64,000 nucleotides of DNA from VXMT01 sp965204835 (GTDB lineage Bacteria > Chloroflexota > Dehalococcoidia > UBA2979). Under the pieces are notes generated by a model. It made no database searches and was not told the origin of the DNA. It worked only from the letters and a program-made list of their open reading frames with translations. Shown here piece by piece: positions 17,064 to 25,402 of this stretch. Numbering within the stretch: the stretch's first letter is position 1; each line of letters starts with the position of its first letter. Location of the stretch: NCBI GenBank assembly GCA_965204835.1, contig OZ242017.1, positions 1,922,001 to 1,986,000 on the forward strand, in the 5' to 3' direction. The translations under genes and the position numbers were made by a program.

Positions 17064-18161
17064 CTAGCCGCGCGCGGGCACGGCGTGGCCGAGCCGGGCG
17101 AGCGCGCCCTCGATCGCGTTGAGGGCGCCGTTCACTTCTTCGTCACCCGCGTAGCCGAGGTGGCCGAAGCGGAAGATCTTGCCGCCGAGGTCACGCTGGC
17201 CGCCGGCGAACACCGTGTCGAACTCCTCGCGCGCGATCTTGCGCAACTCGTCCGCGGCGACGCCTTCCGGCGGCAGGATCGCGGTGACGGTGTCGGAGCG
17301 CACGGACTCGTCGGCGAACAGGTCGAGGCCCATGTCCGCGACGCCGGCTCGCACGCGCGCGGCGGTGGCGCGGTGGCGCTCCCAGACCTGCTCGACGCCT
17401 TCCTCGCGCAGCAACGCGAGCGCGCGGTCGAGCTGGTAGAAGAGCGAGACGGCGGGGGTCCACGGTGTCTGGCCGTTGGCGGCGCTGCTCTTCGCGCGGC
17501 GCAGGTCCAGGTACGCGCGCGGCGTGGTGCACTGCTCCTGCACTTCCCACGCGCGGTCGCTGACACTCACGAACGCCAGGCCCGGCGGCAGCATCCAGCC
17601 CTTCTGCGAGCCGGACACGACCACGTCGAGCCCCCATGCGTCGGTCTCGACGGGGATCGAGGAGAGCGAGGAGATGGCGTCGACGATGAGCAGCCGGTCG
17701 CGGCCCTTGACGACGCTCGCGATCTCCTCGAGCGGGTTCGTCGCGCCAGTCGAGGTCTCGTTGTGGGTGACGAAGACGGTGCGGATGTCGTCGTTCGCGG
17801 CCAGCGCCTCGTCGATGGCGTTGGGGTCGGCGCCGGTGCCGTACTCGAACGCGAGGTGCACGGGGTCCCCGCCGTAGATGCGGATGAGGTCCAGGAAGCG
17901 CTCGCCGAAGACGCCGATGGTGACGACGAGGACGCGCTCGCCGGGGTTGACGTGGTTGACGACCGCGGACTCCATGCCGCCGGTGCCGGAGGCGGTGAGG
18001 ATCGCGACGTGGTTCTGCGTGCGGTAGACCTCCTGGAGGCCCTCCTCGCAGCGGGCGAGCATGGCGGCAAACTCGGGGCCACGATGGTTCATCATCGGGG
18101 CGGCTCCGGCCTCGGCGACCTCTTGCGGAACCGGGATCGGGCCGGGCGTGCGCAGGTTCAA
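17064..18161 (-). CDS. Class V aminotransferase, probable phosphoserine-forming
   Basis: PLP enzyme of the alanine-glyoxylate/serine-pyruvate aminotransferase family, 365 residues. RTPGPIPVPQEV at the N-terminus, LTASGTGGMESAV, THNETSTGATNP and the PLP lysine in SGSQKGWMLPPG are intact. The frame is open far upstream, but the sequence becomes conserved only after a TTG at 18161 that has AGGAGGAG five bases before it. Placed directly before serA and sharing its promoter, it probably makes phosphoserine from the SerA product, as reported for similar serA-linked class V enzymes. A role as alanine-glyoxylate transaminase is also possible. Confidence 0.88.
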   Translation of the reverse strand: MNLRTPGPIPVPQEVAEAGAAPMMNHRGPEFAAMLARCEEGLQEVYRTQNHVAILTASGTGGMESAVVNHVNPGERVLVVTIGVFGERFLDLIRIYGGDPVHLAFEYGTGADPNAIDEALAANDDIRTVFVTHNETSTGATNPLEEIASVVKGRDRLLIVDAISSLSSIPVETDAWGLDVVVSGSQKGWMLPPGLAFVSVSDRAWEVQEQCTTPRAYLDLRRAKSSAANGQTPWTPAVSLFYQLDRALALLREEGVEQVWERHRATAARVRAGVADMGLDLFADESVRSDTVTAILPPEGVAADELRKIAREEFDTVFAGGQRDLGGKIFRFGHLGYAGDEEVNGALNAIEGALARLGHAVPARG

Positions 18162-18208
18162 GTGCTCCTCCTGGGCATGGAATGCGCCTGCGGTCGCAGG
18201 CAATTCGG

Positions 18209-18238
18209 ATCGTAGGGTTAGCAATTCCGTAGCGTCAA
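18209..18238 (-). promoter_or_regulatory. Sigma-70 type promoter of the aminotransferase-serA operon
   Basis: TTGACG and TACGAT on the minus strand with an 18-base spacer. Expected start about 40 bases before the TTG start codon. One of the best promoter matches in the window. Confidence 0.6.
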
Positions 18239-18320
18239 CGAATCGCCCCGGAATTCCCGTGTTTCGAGGGGTCGCGAGACGCCGTCCGCCGCACCGCTCG
18301 GCTGCCGCGTTGCCCCCTCG

Positions 18321-18326
18321 TACAAT
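18321..18326 (+). promoter_or_regulatory. -10 element of selA, near-leaderless
   Basis: TACAAT, 9 bases before the selA ATG, so transcription would start about 2-3 bases before the start codon. No Shine-Dalgarno lies between. -35 not evident. Confidence 0.45.
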
Positions 18327-18335
18327 CGACACACG

Positions 18336-19721
18336 ATGGCGGAACCGACGAACCCCTACCGCGCCCTGCCGGCGATCGACCGGCTGCTCGCCGACGAGCG
18401 TGTCGCGCCCCTCGCCGAGCGCCACGGCCACGACGCGCTCGTGCGCATCAGCCGCGCCGTCCTCGACGAGTACCGGGCCGAGATCGACCGCGCGGGCGAG
18501 GCGCCGGGGGTGCCGCCCGCGGAGGCAGTCGCCGAGCGCGCGCGAGCCCTCGAACCCTCGCTGCGGCGCGTGATCAACGCGACGGGCGTGGTCATCCACA
18601 CCAACCTCGGCCGCGCGCCACTCTCCGCCGCCACGATCGAGGCGATGGCCGCGGCGTCCGAGGGCTACTCGAACCTCGAGTTCGACCTCGACAGCGGCGA
18701 GCGCGGCTCGCGCTTCAGCCACCTCTCGGAGCTCCTGTCGCGCGTCACGAGCGCCGAGGCCGGGATCGCGGTCAACAACAACGCGGCCGCGCTGCTGCTC
18801 GCGCTCTCCGCGCTGTGCACGGGCCGCGAGGTGGTCATCTCTCGGGGGCAGCTCGTCGAGATCGGCGGCGGGTTCCGCATCCCGGACGTGATGCGACAGT
18901 CCGGCGCGCGACTCGTCGAGGTCGGCACCACCAACCGCACCTACCTGCGCGACTACGCCGAGGCCCTCACGGGGGACACGGCGGCGCTGCTGCGCGTGCA
19001 TGCCTCGAACTTCCGCGTCGTCGGCTTCACCGAGGCCGCTCCACTCGACGGCCTCGCCTCGCTCGCCCGCGAGCGCGGGCTGCTGCTCATCGACGACCTC
19101 GGGAGCGGCGCGCTGCTCGACACGCACCCGTACGGGCTCGCGGCGGAGCCGACGGTGCAGGACTCGGTCGCCGCGGGCGCCGACGTGACGCTGTTCTCCG
19201 GCGACAAGCTCCTCGGCGGCCCGCAGGCCGGCATCGCCGTCGGCACGGCCGACGCCATCGCCGCGATGCAGCGCCACCCGCTGGCGCGTGCGATGCGCCT
19301 CGACAAGGCCGCCATCGCCGGCCTCGTCGCCACCCTCGAACACTACGCCCGCGTCGAGGCCGTCGAGGAGGTCCCGGTGTGGCGCATGATCGCTGCGCCG
19401 CTCGACCGCGTGCGGCGTCGCGCGCGCCGCTGGGCGCGCGCCTGCGGCGCGCTCGGCGAGGTCGTGCCCGGCCGCTCGATGGTCGGCGGTGGCTCCCTGC
19501 CCGGCGAGGGCGTCGAGACGGCGCTGTGCGCGATCGCCGAGCCGCCCGGCGGCGCCGACGCGTTCACGACAGCGCTCCGCGCCCACGACCCGCCGATCGT
19601 CGCGCGCATCGAGCGCGACCGCGTGCTGCTCGACCCTCGCACCGTCGAGCCGTCCGACGACCGCCTCGTCGAGGAGGCGCTGCGCGCGGCCTGCGCGCCG
19701 GGAGGCTCCGCTGGACGATAA
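18336..19721 (+). CDS. selA: L-seryl-tRNA(Sec) selenium transferase
   Basis: PLP enzyme that converts Ser-tRNA(Sec) to Sec-tRNA(Sec) using selenophosphate. 461 residues, very close to the E. coli length. N-terminal tRNA-binding part, then INATGVVIHTNLGRAPLS, SNLEFDLDSGERGSRFSH, and the PLP lysine in FSGDKLLGGPQAGI at about residue 295. Its presence shows that the organism decodes UGA as selenocysteine, and the window also carries a selenoprotein gene at 37154. selB, selC and selD are not in the window. The stop overlaps the start of mutS2. Confidence 0.96.
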   Translation: MAEPTNPYRALPAIDRLLADERVAPLAERHGHDALVRISRAVLDEYRAEIDRAGEAPGVPPAEAVAERARALEPSLRRVINATGVVIHTNLGRAPLSAATIEAMAAASEGYSNLEFDLDSGERGSRFSHLSELLSRVTSAEAGIAVNNNAAALLLALSALCTGREVVISRGQLVEIGGGFRIPDVMRQSGARLVEVGTTNRTYLRDYAEALTGDTAALLRVHASNFRVVGFTEAAPLDGLASLARERGLLLIDDLGSGALLDTHPYGLAAEPTVQDSVAAGADVTLFSGDKLLGGPQAGIAVGTADAIAAMQRHPLARAMRLDKAAIAGLVATLEHYARVEAVEEVPVWRMIAAPLDRVRRRARRWARACGALGEVVPGRSMVGGGSLPGEGVETALCAIAEPPGGADAFTTALRAHDPPIVARIERDRVLLDPRTVEPSDDRLVEEALRAACAPGGSAGR

Positions 19722-22083
19722 GGCCCTCGCCGTCATCGAGTTCCCCGCGGTGCGCGAGCGCCTCGCGCGCCACACGACGTTCTCGGCCGGCCGCGAAGCG
19801 GCGCTGTCGCTGCGCCCCTCGTCGGACCGCGACACGGTCGTGCGGCGTCAGCGCGAGACCGCCGAGGCGGTCCACCTCGCCGCCATCAAGGTGGACGTGC
19901 CGATGGGCGGCATCCACGACGTGCGGCCCATGGCCCGCGCCGCCGAGCGCGGGCACGCGCTGACCGCGTCCGAGCTGCTGGAGGTCGCCTCGCTGGCGCG
20001 CGCGACCGGGCGCGTGCGCCGCGCCTTCGCGCGCATCGAGCACGAGGCGCCGCTGCTCGCGACGCTCGTGCGCGGCCTCGCCGACCTCGAACCGCTGCAC
20101 GGGCTGATCCGCTCGGCGATCAACGACCGCGGCGAGGTGCTGGACGGCGCGAGCCCCGAGCTGCAGTCGATCCGGCGCGAGCGCAACGAGGTGCATGGCC
20201 GCCTCCAGCAGCGCATGGAGTCGCTGGTGCGTTCGCCCGGCATCCGCGGGGCGCTGCAGGACGCGATCGTCACGCTCCGCGAGGGCCGCTACGTGCTGCC
20301 CGTGCGCTCGGAGGCGCGCAGCGCCGTGCCGGGCATCGTCCATGACACCTCGGCCTCGGGCGCGACGGTCTACGTCGAGCCGATGGCCGTGGTCGACCTC
20401 GGCAACCGCTGGCGTGAGCTGGAGGCGCAGGAGCGCCACGAGATCGAGCGCATCCTGCGCGAGATCACCGAGGCCGTCGGCGACGCCGCCGACGACCTCG
20501 CGGACGCCGTCGAGCGCCTCGCCCGGCTCGACCTCGCGCTGGCCAAGGCGCGGCTCGCCGGGGAGCTCGACGCGACGGCGCTGGCAAAGCGCGGGCGCGA
20601 CATGCCGTGGCTCGTCGACACGCCCGCCGAGCTCCGCCTCGTGCTGGCGCGGCACCCGCTCCTCGACGGCGAGGTGGTGCCGGTCACCATCGAGGCGGGC
20701 GGCTCGGCGCGCGCGCTCCTCATCACCGGGCCGAACACCGGCGGCAAGACCGTCGCGCTCAAGACCGCCGGGCTGCTGTGCGTGATGGCGCTCGCGGGCC
20801 TGCCCGTCCCCGCCGAGGAGGGCACGCGGGTCCCGGTCTACGACGCGGTCTTCGCCGACATCGGCGACGAGCAGTCGATCGAGCAGTCACTCTCGACGTT
20901 CTCCGGGCACATGACGGCGATCATCGACATCCTCGAACGCGCGGACGCCGGCTCATTGGTGCTCCTCGACGAGCTGGGGGCGGGCACCGACCCGACCGAG
21001 GGAGCCGTGCTCGCGATCGCGATCGTCGAGCAGCTCGTCGAGGCAGGCGTAACGCTGATCGCGACGACGCACCACAGCGAGCTCAAGCTCTACGCCCACA
21101 ACCACGCCGACGTCGCGAACGCCTCGGTGGAGTTCGACCTCGAGACGCTCGCGCCGACGTACCACCTGCGGATCGGCATCCCCGGCCAGTCGAACGCGCT
21201 GGCGATCGCCACGCGGCTCGGGATGCCGGCCGAGGTCATCGACGCCGCCGGCGCCGGGCTCTCCAGCGAGCAGCGCGACCTCGAGACCGTGCTCGCCGAC
21301 CTGCGCAACCAGCTCGCCGCCGCCGAGGACCGCGCGGAGCGCGCCGCCGCCGACCGCGACGCGGCCGAGGCGCTGCGAGTCGACCTCCAGCAGCAACTCG
21401 CGAGCCTCGCCGAGGAGAGCGCGCAGCTGCGCTCCGACGCCCGCGATCGCGTGCGCGAGGAGGTCCGCGACGCCGAGCGGATGCTGCAGCGCGTGCGCCG
21501 CGAGGTGGAGTCGGCGCGGCTGGAGCAGGCCGCCGAGGACCTCGAACGCGCGCGCCAGGCCGCCGCCGCGCTCGCGCCCGAGCCGCCGCCCGAGGAGCCC
21601 TCGCCGGCCGTGCGCACGGCCGAGACGCTGCCGACGCCCGAGGTGGGCGCGCGCGTGTGGCTGCGCGGCGTCTCGGTGCCGGGCGAGGCGCTGAGCCTGC
21701 CCAACGACGCCGGTGAGTTCGAGGTGCAGCTCGGCGCGCTCCGCACCCGCGTGCGGCTGCCGCAGGTCGAGCGCATGGAGACCGCCGACGGCGAGGTCGC
21801 GCTCCCGATCGCGACGCCGCCGATGCCCGAGGCGCCCGAGGAGGTCGAGGTGCGCGGCCGCCGCGTCGAGGAGGGCCTGGTCGCCGTCGAGTCGTTCATC
21901 GACGAAGCCTCGCGCGCCGGCCGGGAGCGCGTGCGCATCATCCACGGCCGCGGCACCGGCGCGATGCGCCAGGCCGTGCGCGGCCTCCTCGACGCTCACC
22001 CGCTGGTCGTGAAGTACGAGGGGGGCGGCACGCGCGAGGGCGGCGAGGGCGTCACCATCGCCTACCTCGCCGGCGCGCCATAG
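19711..22083 (+). CDS. mutS2: MutS2 ATPase/Smr nuclease, apparent CTG start
   Basis: MutS-like ATPase, linked to suppression of homologous recombination and to rescue of collided ribosomes. Walker A GPNTGGKTVALKT and Walker B LLDELGAGTDPTEG lie in the central ATPase domain. A long coiled coil follows, and a C-terminal Smr domain holds RVRIIHGRGTGAMRQAV. About 790 residues, normal for MutS2. The conserved N-terminus (DDKALAVIEFPAVRERLARH) begins right after a CTG at 19711, which has GGAGG five bases before it. There is no ATG, GTG or TTG in frame between the end of selA and that point. It overlaps selA by 11 bases. Confidence 0.93.
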   Translation: MDDKALAVIEFPAVRERLARHTTFSAGREAALSLRPSSDRDTVVRRQRETAEAVHLAAIKVDVPMGGIHDVRPMARAAERGHALTASELLEVASLARATGRVRRAFARIEHEAPLLATLVRGLADLEPLHGLIRSAINDRGEVLDGASPELQSIRRERNEVHGRLQQRMESLVRSPGIRGALQDAIVTLREGRYVLPVRSEARSAVPGIVHDTSASGATVYVEPMAVVDLGNRWRELEAQERHEIERILREITEAVGDAADDLADAVERLARLDLALAKARLAGELDATALAKRGRDMPWLVDTPAELRLVLARHPLLDGEVVPVTIEAGGSARALLITGPNTGGKTVALKTAGLLCVMALAGLPVPAEEGTRVPVYDAVFADIGDEQSIEQSLSTFSGHMTAIIDILERADAGSLVLLDELGAGTDPTEGAVLAIAIVEQLVEAGVTLIATTHHSELKLYAHNHADVANASVEFDLETLAPTYHLRIGIPGQSNALAIATRLGMPAEVIDAAGAGLSSEQRDLETVLADLRNQLAAAEDRAERAAADRDAAEALRVDLQQQLASLAEESAQLRSDARDRVREEVRDAERMLQRVRREVESARLEQAAEDLERARQAAAALAPEPPPEEPSPAVRTAETLPTPEVGARVWLRGVSVPGEALSLPNDAGEFEVQLGALRTRVRLPQVERMETADGEVALPIATPPMPEAPEEVEVRGRRVEEGLVAVESFIDEASRAGRERVRIIHGRGTGAMRQAVRGLLDAHPLVVKYEGGGTREGGEGVTIAYLAGAP

Positions 22084-22096
22084 GACAGCCGCGCGG

Positions 22097-22131
22097 TCAG
22101 TCCTCGCTCGCCTGTCCCGGGTTCGCGCGGC
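22097..22131. repeat. Direct repeat copy A (duplicate of the livF 3' end)
   Basis: 35 bases that match 23851-23885 at 33 positions, same orientation. Read on the minus strand it encodes RANPGQASED and a stop, a second copy of the LivF C-terminus (RANPGQATED). It has no gene of its own. The regulator gene at 22206-23756 lies between the copies. Confidence 0.8.
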
Positions 22132-22205
22132 GAGCCTCATGCCCAGGCGGAACGAGATCCGCCGCGACGTCCCACGACGCGGGCCGAGGATGAACGAGAC
22201 ACGGG

Positions 22206-23756
22206 TCAAGGGGTCCCCCAGAGACTACGAGCGATGTCGATGAGCAGGTCTGTGTTGCCGAGCAGGTTCGGGCCACTGCCGATCACCCGGTACTCGACAC
22301 CCGTGTCGGGGTCGAACACCTTCAGCAGGTCGCGGTAGCGGTTGTTCTCGATGTCCGTCACGTACTCGAGGTAGGCCGGGCGGCCGTCGATCCACCGCGT
22401 GTCGACCGTGATCCAGTCGCGCTCGTACGCCTGCCAATCCCGGTAGTGGTAGTCCCCGATGTAAGCGACCTGGATCGTCACCCTGTCGTTGGTGGTCGGA
22501 GAGCCGTACCAGGCGATGTAGCCGTCCATCTTCTCGAAGCCCTGCTCCGCGGAGAACAGGACGATGTCGAGGTTCTCGGGCATGGTCGCCTCGACCCACA
22601 GGCGGTGCTGCTTCACCTCCGCCAGCACCCTCGTCGGAGAGGACGAGGTGAACTCGGAGGTGGGGCAGTCACACTCGGGATGCACGGGCCCCCGGTAGAG
22701 GTAGCTCACGAGCTCCCACGCGCCATACCTCAGCGGCTCCGGGTGGTTCACCAGCTTCAGGTCGTCCGGCTCCCACGCGAACGTAGTGGAGGCGTCGCCG
22801 TCCACCAAACCGTCGATGCAACCGACGAACGAGTACATGACCCACTTCACGCCGAACGTGCGCACCGGCGCCCCGGACGCAGGCTCGGGCGTCGACTCGA
22901 TCTCGTAGCGGGTGAAGCAGTTACGCCCGTGGCGCCACTCCACCAGGTCGCCCACCTCCACGTCGTCGTAGTACGCGGCCTGCGAGTAGTCGCCCTCGTC
23001 GGCCTCGTTCAGCACCACCACGGTCGCGTCACGCCGGAGCTCGTCGTACGACGTCACCACCCTCGTTGCCCCCTCGACCTCGGAGTCGTCGTCGGGCATG
23101 AGGAAGGCGTAGCTGCCCGGCGTCGAGGCCTCACCCGTGGGGTCGAAGCGGTCATAGCGCATGACAGGGCCGGCGGGCTCGGTCGTCGGGCTGGGCTCGG
23201 TCGTCGGGCTGGGCTCCGGCGTCGCGGTGACCGTTGGCGACGGCTCCTCGTTGGACGTGCCCGAGGGCGTGACTGTCGGCGACGCGGTGGGCGCGACGGT
23301 CGGCTTGAGCACGGGCGTCGAGGTGGCGTCGGGCGTCGCGGCCAGCGGCACCGTGACGGCGGGCGCGTCGCCGCTGCTCGGCACCACGACGAGCACCACG
23401 CCCACCGCCACGACCGCTGCGACCACCGCCACCGTCACGCCCACCGCAGCAGCCGTCCCCAGCCCCACCCACACGAGCGGACGCACGACGTAGGCGAGGA
23501 CGGCCGGGATGGCGAACACCGCGCGGAGGCGGCCTCGACGCTCCTCGGGGCGCCACGCGGCGAGTTCCTCGCGGCTCCGCAGCTCCAGCTTCGCCAGCAT
23601 GTTGGAGACGTGGGACTTGACCGTCTCGGCGCCGATGCCGAGGCGTGCGGCGATCGCGGCGTTCGTGCCGCCACGGCGCAGCTCCTCGAGGACGCGCCAT
23701 TCGGCGGGCGTCAGGATGTCGGGATGGCGCGAGCGACCCCCTCGACGGTGCTCCAT
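22206..23756 (-). CDS. Membrane-anchored LuxR-type regulator with external domain
   Basis: 516 residues. A GerE/LuxR helix-turn-helix at about residues 14-66 (LTPAEWRVLEEL, TNAAIAARLGIGAETVKSHV) with no receiver or ligand domain before it. One or two membrane segments follow (about 78-130). Then comes a Pro/Thr/Ser-rich linker with TEPSPT repeats (150-200), and a roughly 300-residue outside domain with several cysteines and many aromatic residues, not recognised. The arrangement is that of a one-component transmembrane regulator reading an external signal. The segment is flanked by 35-bp direct repeats. A palindrome over the presumed promoter may be its own operator. The partner genes are unknown. 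Confidence 0.75.
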   Translation of the reverse strand: MEHRRGGRSRHPDILTPAEWRVLEELRRGGTNAAIAARLGIGAETVKSHVSNMLAKLELRSREELAAWRPEERRGRLRAVFAIPAVLAYVVRPLVWVGLGTAAAVGVTVAVVAAVVAVGVVLVVVPSSGDAPAVTVPLAATPDATSTPVLKPTVAPTASPTVTPSGTSNEEPSPTVTATPEPSPTTEPSPTTEPAGPVMRYDRFDPTGEASTPGSYAFLMPDDDSEVEGATRVVTSYDELRRDATVVVLNEADEGDYSQAAYYDDVEVGDLVEWRHGRNCFTRYEIESTPEPASGAPVRTFGVKWVMYSFVGCIDGLVDGDASTTFAWEPDDLKLVNHPEPLRYGAWELVSYLYRGPVHPECDCPTSEFTSSSPTRVLAEVKQHRLWVEATMPENLDIVLFSAEQGFEKMDGYIAWYGSPTTNDRVTIQVAYIGDYHYRDWQAYERDWITVDTRWIDGRPAYLEYVTDIENNRYRDLLKVFDPDTGVEYRVIGSGPNLLGNTDLLIDIARSLWGTP

Positions 23757-23762
23757 GCTTCC

Positions 23763-23796
23763 ATGCTAGCGAGGGGGCCGGGGAGGTTTCCTCCCC
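23763..23796 (-). promoter_or_regulatory. Promoter/operator of the LuxR-type membrane regulator
   Basis: TAGCAT on the minus strand (23763-23768) ends 6 bases before the ATG, giving a near-leaderless start. A perfect inverted repeat GGGGAGG-TTT-CCTCCCC (23780-23796) covers the -35 position and could be bound by the gene's own HTH. Confidence 0.4.
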
Positions 23797-23850
23797 CGAC
23801 CAGGCACCACCACTGCACCCTGCCCGCTGCCGAGAGGGCGGACCGAGGGC

Positions 23851-23885
23851 TCAGTCCTCGGTGGCCTGTCCCGGGTTCGCGCGGC
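23851..23885. repeat. Direct repeat copy B (3' end of livF)
   Basis: The intact copy: the last 10 codons and stop of livF. 33 of 35 bases match 22097-22131. Confidence 0.8.
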
Positions 23886-24615
23886 CGAGGAACACGTCGG
23901 TCAGGATCGTGCTGTCGAGGATGGACTGCGGCGTGCCCTCGTGGGCGATGTTGCCCTTGTCGAGCACGTAGGCGCGGTCGGCGATGTCGAGCACGCCCTT
24001 GATGTTGTGTTCCACCACCATGATCGTCGTGCTCAGCCGCTCGCTGATCTCGGCCACCTTCTCGAACACCTCGGTCACGATGATCGGCGCGAGGCCGAGC
24101 GTGGGCTCGTCGAGGAGCAGCAGGTCGGGGTCGGCCATGAGGCCGCGGCCGAGCGCGAGCATCTGCTGCTGCCCGCCGGACATCGCGCTCGCGGGGTCGC
24201 GGCGCTTCGGGTAGAGGATCGGGAAGAGCTCCATGACGGCCTCGAGGCGGCGCGCCTTCTCGGCCTCGTCGCCCAGGTAGAGGCAGCCCATCTCGAGGTT
24301 CTCGGCGATGCTGAGGTGGGTGAACACGCGCCGCCCCTGCGGGACGAACGAGATGCCCTCCTGCACGATCTCGTGCGTCGCCGCCGACAGCCGGTCACCC
24401 CGCCAGTACACCTCGCCGCCCACGACGGGGGCGAGGCCCATGATGGCCTTGAGCACGGTCGACTTGCCGGCCCCGTTGGGGCCCATCAGCGCGACGACCT
24501 CGCCGCGTCGCACCTGGATGTCGACGCCGTTCAGCGCGACCACCGCGCCGTAGTGCACGGCGATGTCGGTGAGGCGCAGCAGCGCGCCGTTCGCCGAGTG
24601 TTCCGAGGGCTCCAT
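23851..24615 (-). CDS. livF: Branched-chain amino-acid type ABC transporter ATPase LivF
   Basis: One of two ATPases of a HAAT-family importer. 254 residues with Walker A GPNGAGKST, Q-loop FVPQGRRVF, signature MSGGQQQMLALGRG and Walker B LLLLDEPTLGLAP. Order in the operon is livK-livH-livM-livG-livF, and this gene starts 16 bases after livG. Its 3' end is duplicated at 22097. Substrate could be branched-chain amino acids, or an amide or urea; the sequence does not decide. Confidence 0.95.
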   Translation of the reverse strand: MEPSEHSANGALLRLTDIAVHYGAVVALNGVDIQVRRGEVVALMGPNGAGKSTVLKAIMGLAPVVGGEVYWRGDRLSAATHEIVQEGISFVPQGRRVFTHLSIAENLEMGCLYLGDEAEKARRLEAVMELFPILYPKRRDPASAMSGGQQQMLALGRGLMADPDLLLLDEPTLGLAPIIVTEVFEKVAEISERLSTTIMVVEHNIKGVLDIADRAYVLDKGNIAHEGTPQSILDSTILTDVFLGRANPGQATED

Positions 24616-24631
24616 CAGCCGGCTCCCCGTC

Positions 24632-25402
24632 CTACGTGCCGAGATACGCCTCGATCACCTCTTCGCGCGCCAGCACGTCGTGCACGTCGCCCTCGGTGAG
24701 CAGCGTGCCGCTGTCGAGCACGATGAGGTGGTCCGGCAACTCGCGGACGATGTCCATGTTGTGCGAGATGAAGATGATCGTGCGGCCGCGGTCGCGCAGC
24801 TCGCGCACGAGGTCCTTGACGGGCTCGATCATCTGCGGGAACAGCCCCGCGAACGGCTCGTCGAACATGTAGATCTGCACGTCGAGGGCGAGCGCGCGGC
24901 CGATCTCCAGCAGCTTGCGCTGGCCGTAGGAGAGGTCCATCGCGAGCGAGTCGCGCTTCTCCCACATCCCGACGAGCTTAAGGATGCGCTCGGCCTCGTC
25001 GCGGTGCTCCTGCTTCGTCCGTTCGAGGAGCGCGGGGACCAGCTTGCGGCTGGTGAGGACGACCATGATGTTGTCCCACACGCTGACCTGGTCGAAGAGC
25101 CGCACCTCCTGGAACGTCCTCGTCGCCCCATGCGTGGGCACCTCGTGCGCGTGTACGACGCGCAGCGAGGCGCCGTCGAGGATCACCATGCCGCCGTCGA
25201 GCGGCAGCACCCCGCTGAGCAGGTTCACGAACGTCGACTTCCCCGACCCGTTCGGCCCCACGATGCTCGTGATGCCGCGGCGCGGGATCGAGACGGTGAG
25301 CTCGTGCACGGCGCGCACCGCGCCGAAGTGCTTCGAGATGTCGACCGTCTCGACCGAGTAGTCCTCGGGAGCCTCGGGCTGGTCGGCTTGTTCGGTGGTC
25401 AT
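24632..25402 (-). CDS. livG: Branched-chain amino-acid type ABC transporter ATPase LivG
   Basis: Second ATPase of the importer, 256 residues. Walker A GPNGSGKST, LivG-type long Q-loop region ATRTFQEVRLF, signature LSYGQRKLLEIGRAL (SYGQ in place of SGGQ, common in LivG) and Walker B YMFDEPFAGLFP. The frame is open upstream, but the ATG at 25402 overlaps the livM stop by four bases (ATGA), which fixes the start. Confidence 0.95.
   Translation of the reverse strand: MTTEQADQPEAPEDYSVETVDISKHFGAVRAVHELTVSIPRRGITSIVGPNGSGKSTFVNLLSGVLPLDGGMVILDGASLRVVHAHEVPTHGATRTFQEVRLFDQVSVWDNIMVVLTSRKLVPALLERTKQEHRDEAERILKLVGMWEKRDSLAMDLSYGQRKLLEIGRALALDVQIYMFDEPFAGLFPQMIEPVKDLVRELRDRGRTIIFISHNMDIVRELPDHLIVLDSGTLLTEGDVHDVLAREEVIEAYLGT

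Noticed and set aside
18162..19835. N-terminal extension of the aminotransferase frame over selA
   Set aside because: Runs antisense through all of selA; the conserved protein starts at the TTG at 18161 with its own ribosome site and promoter.
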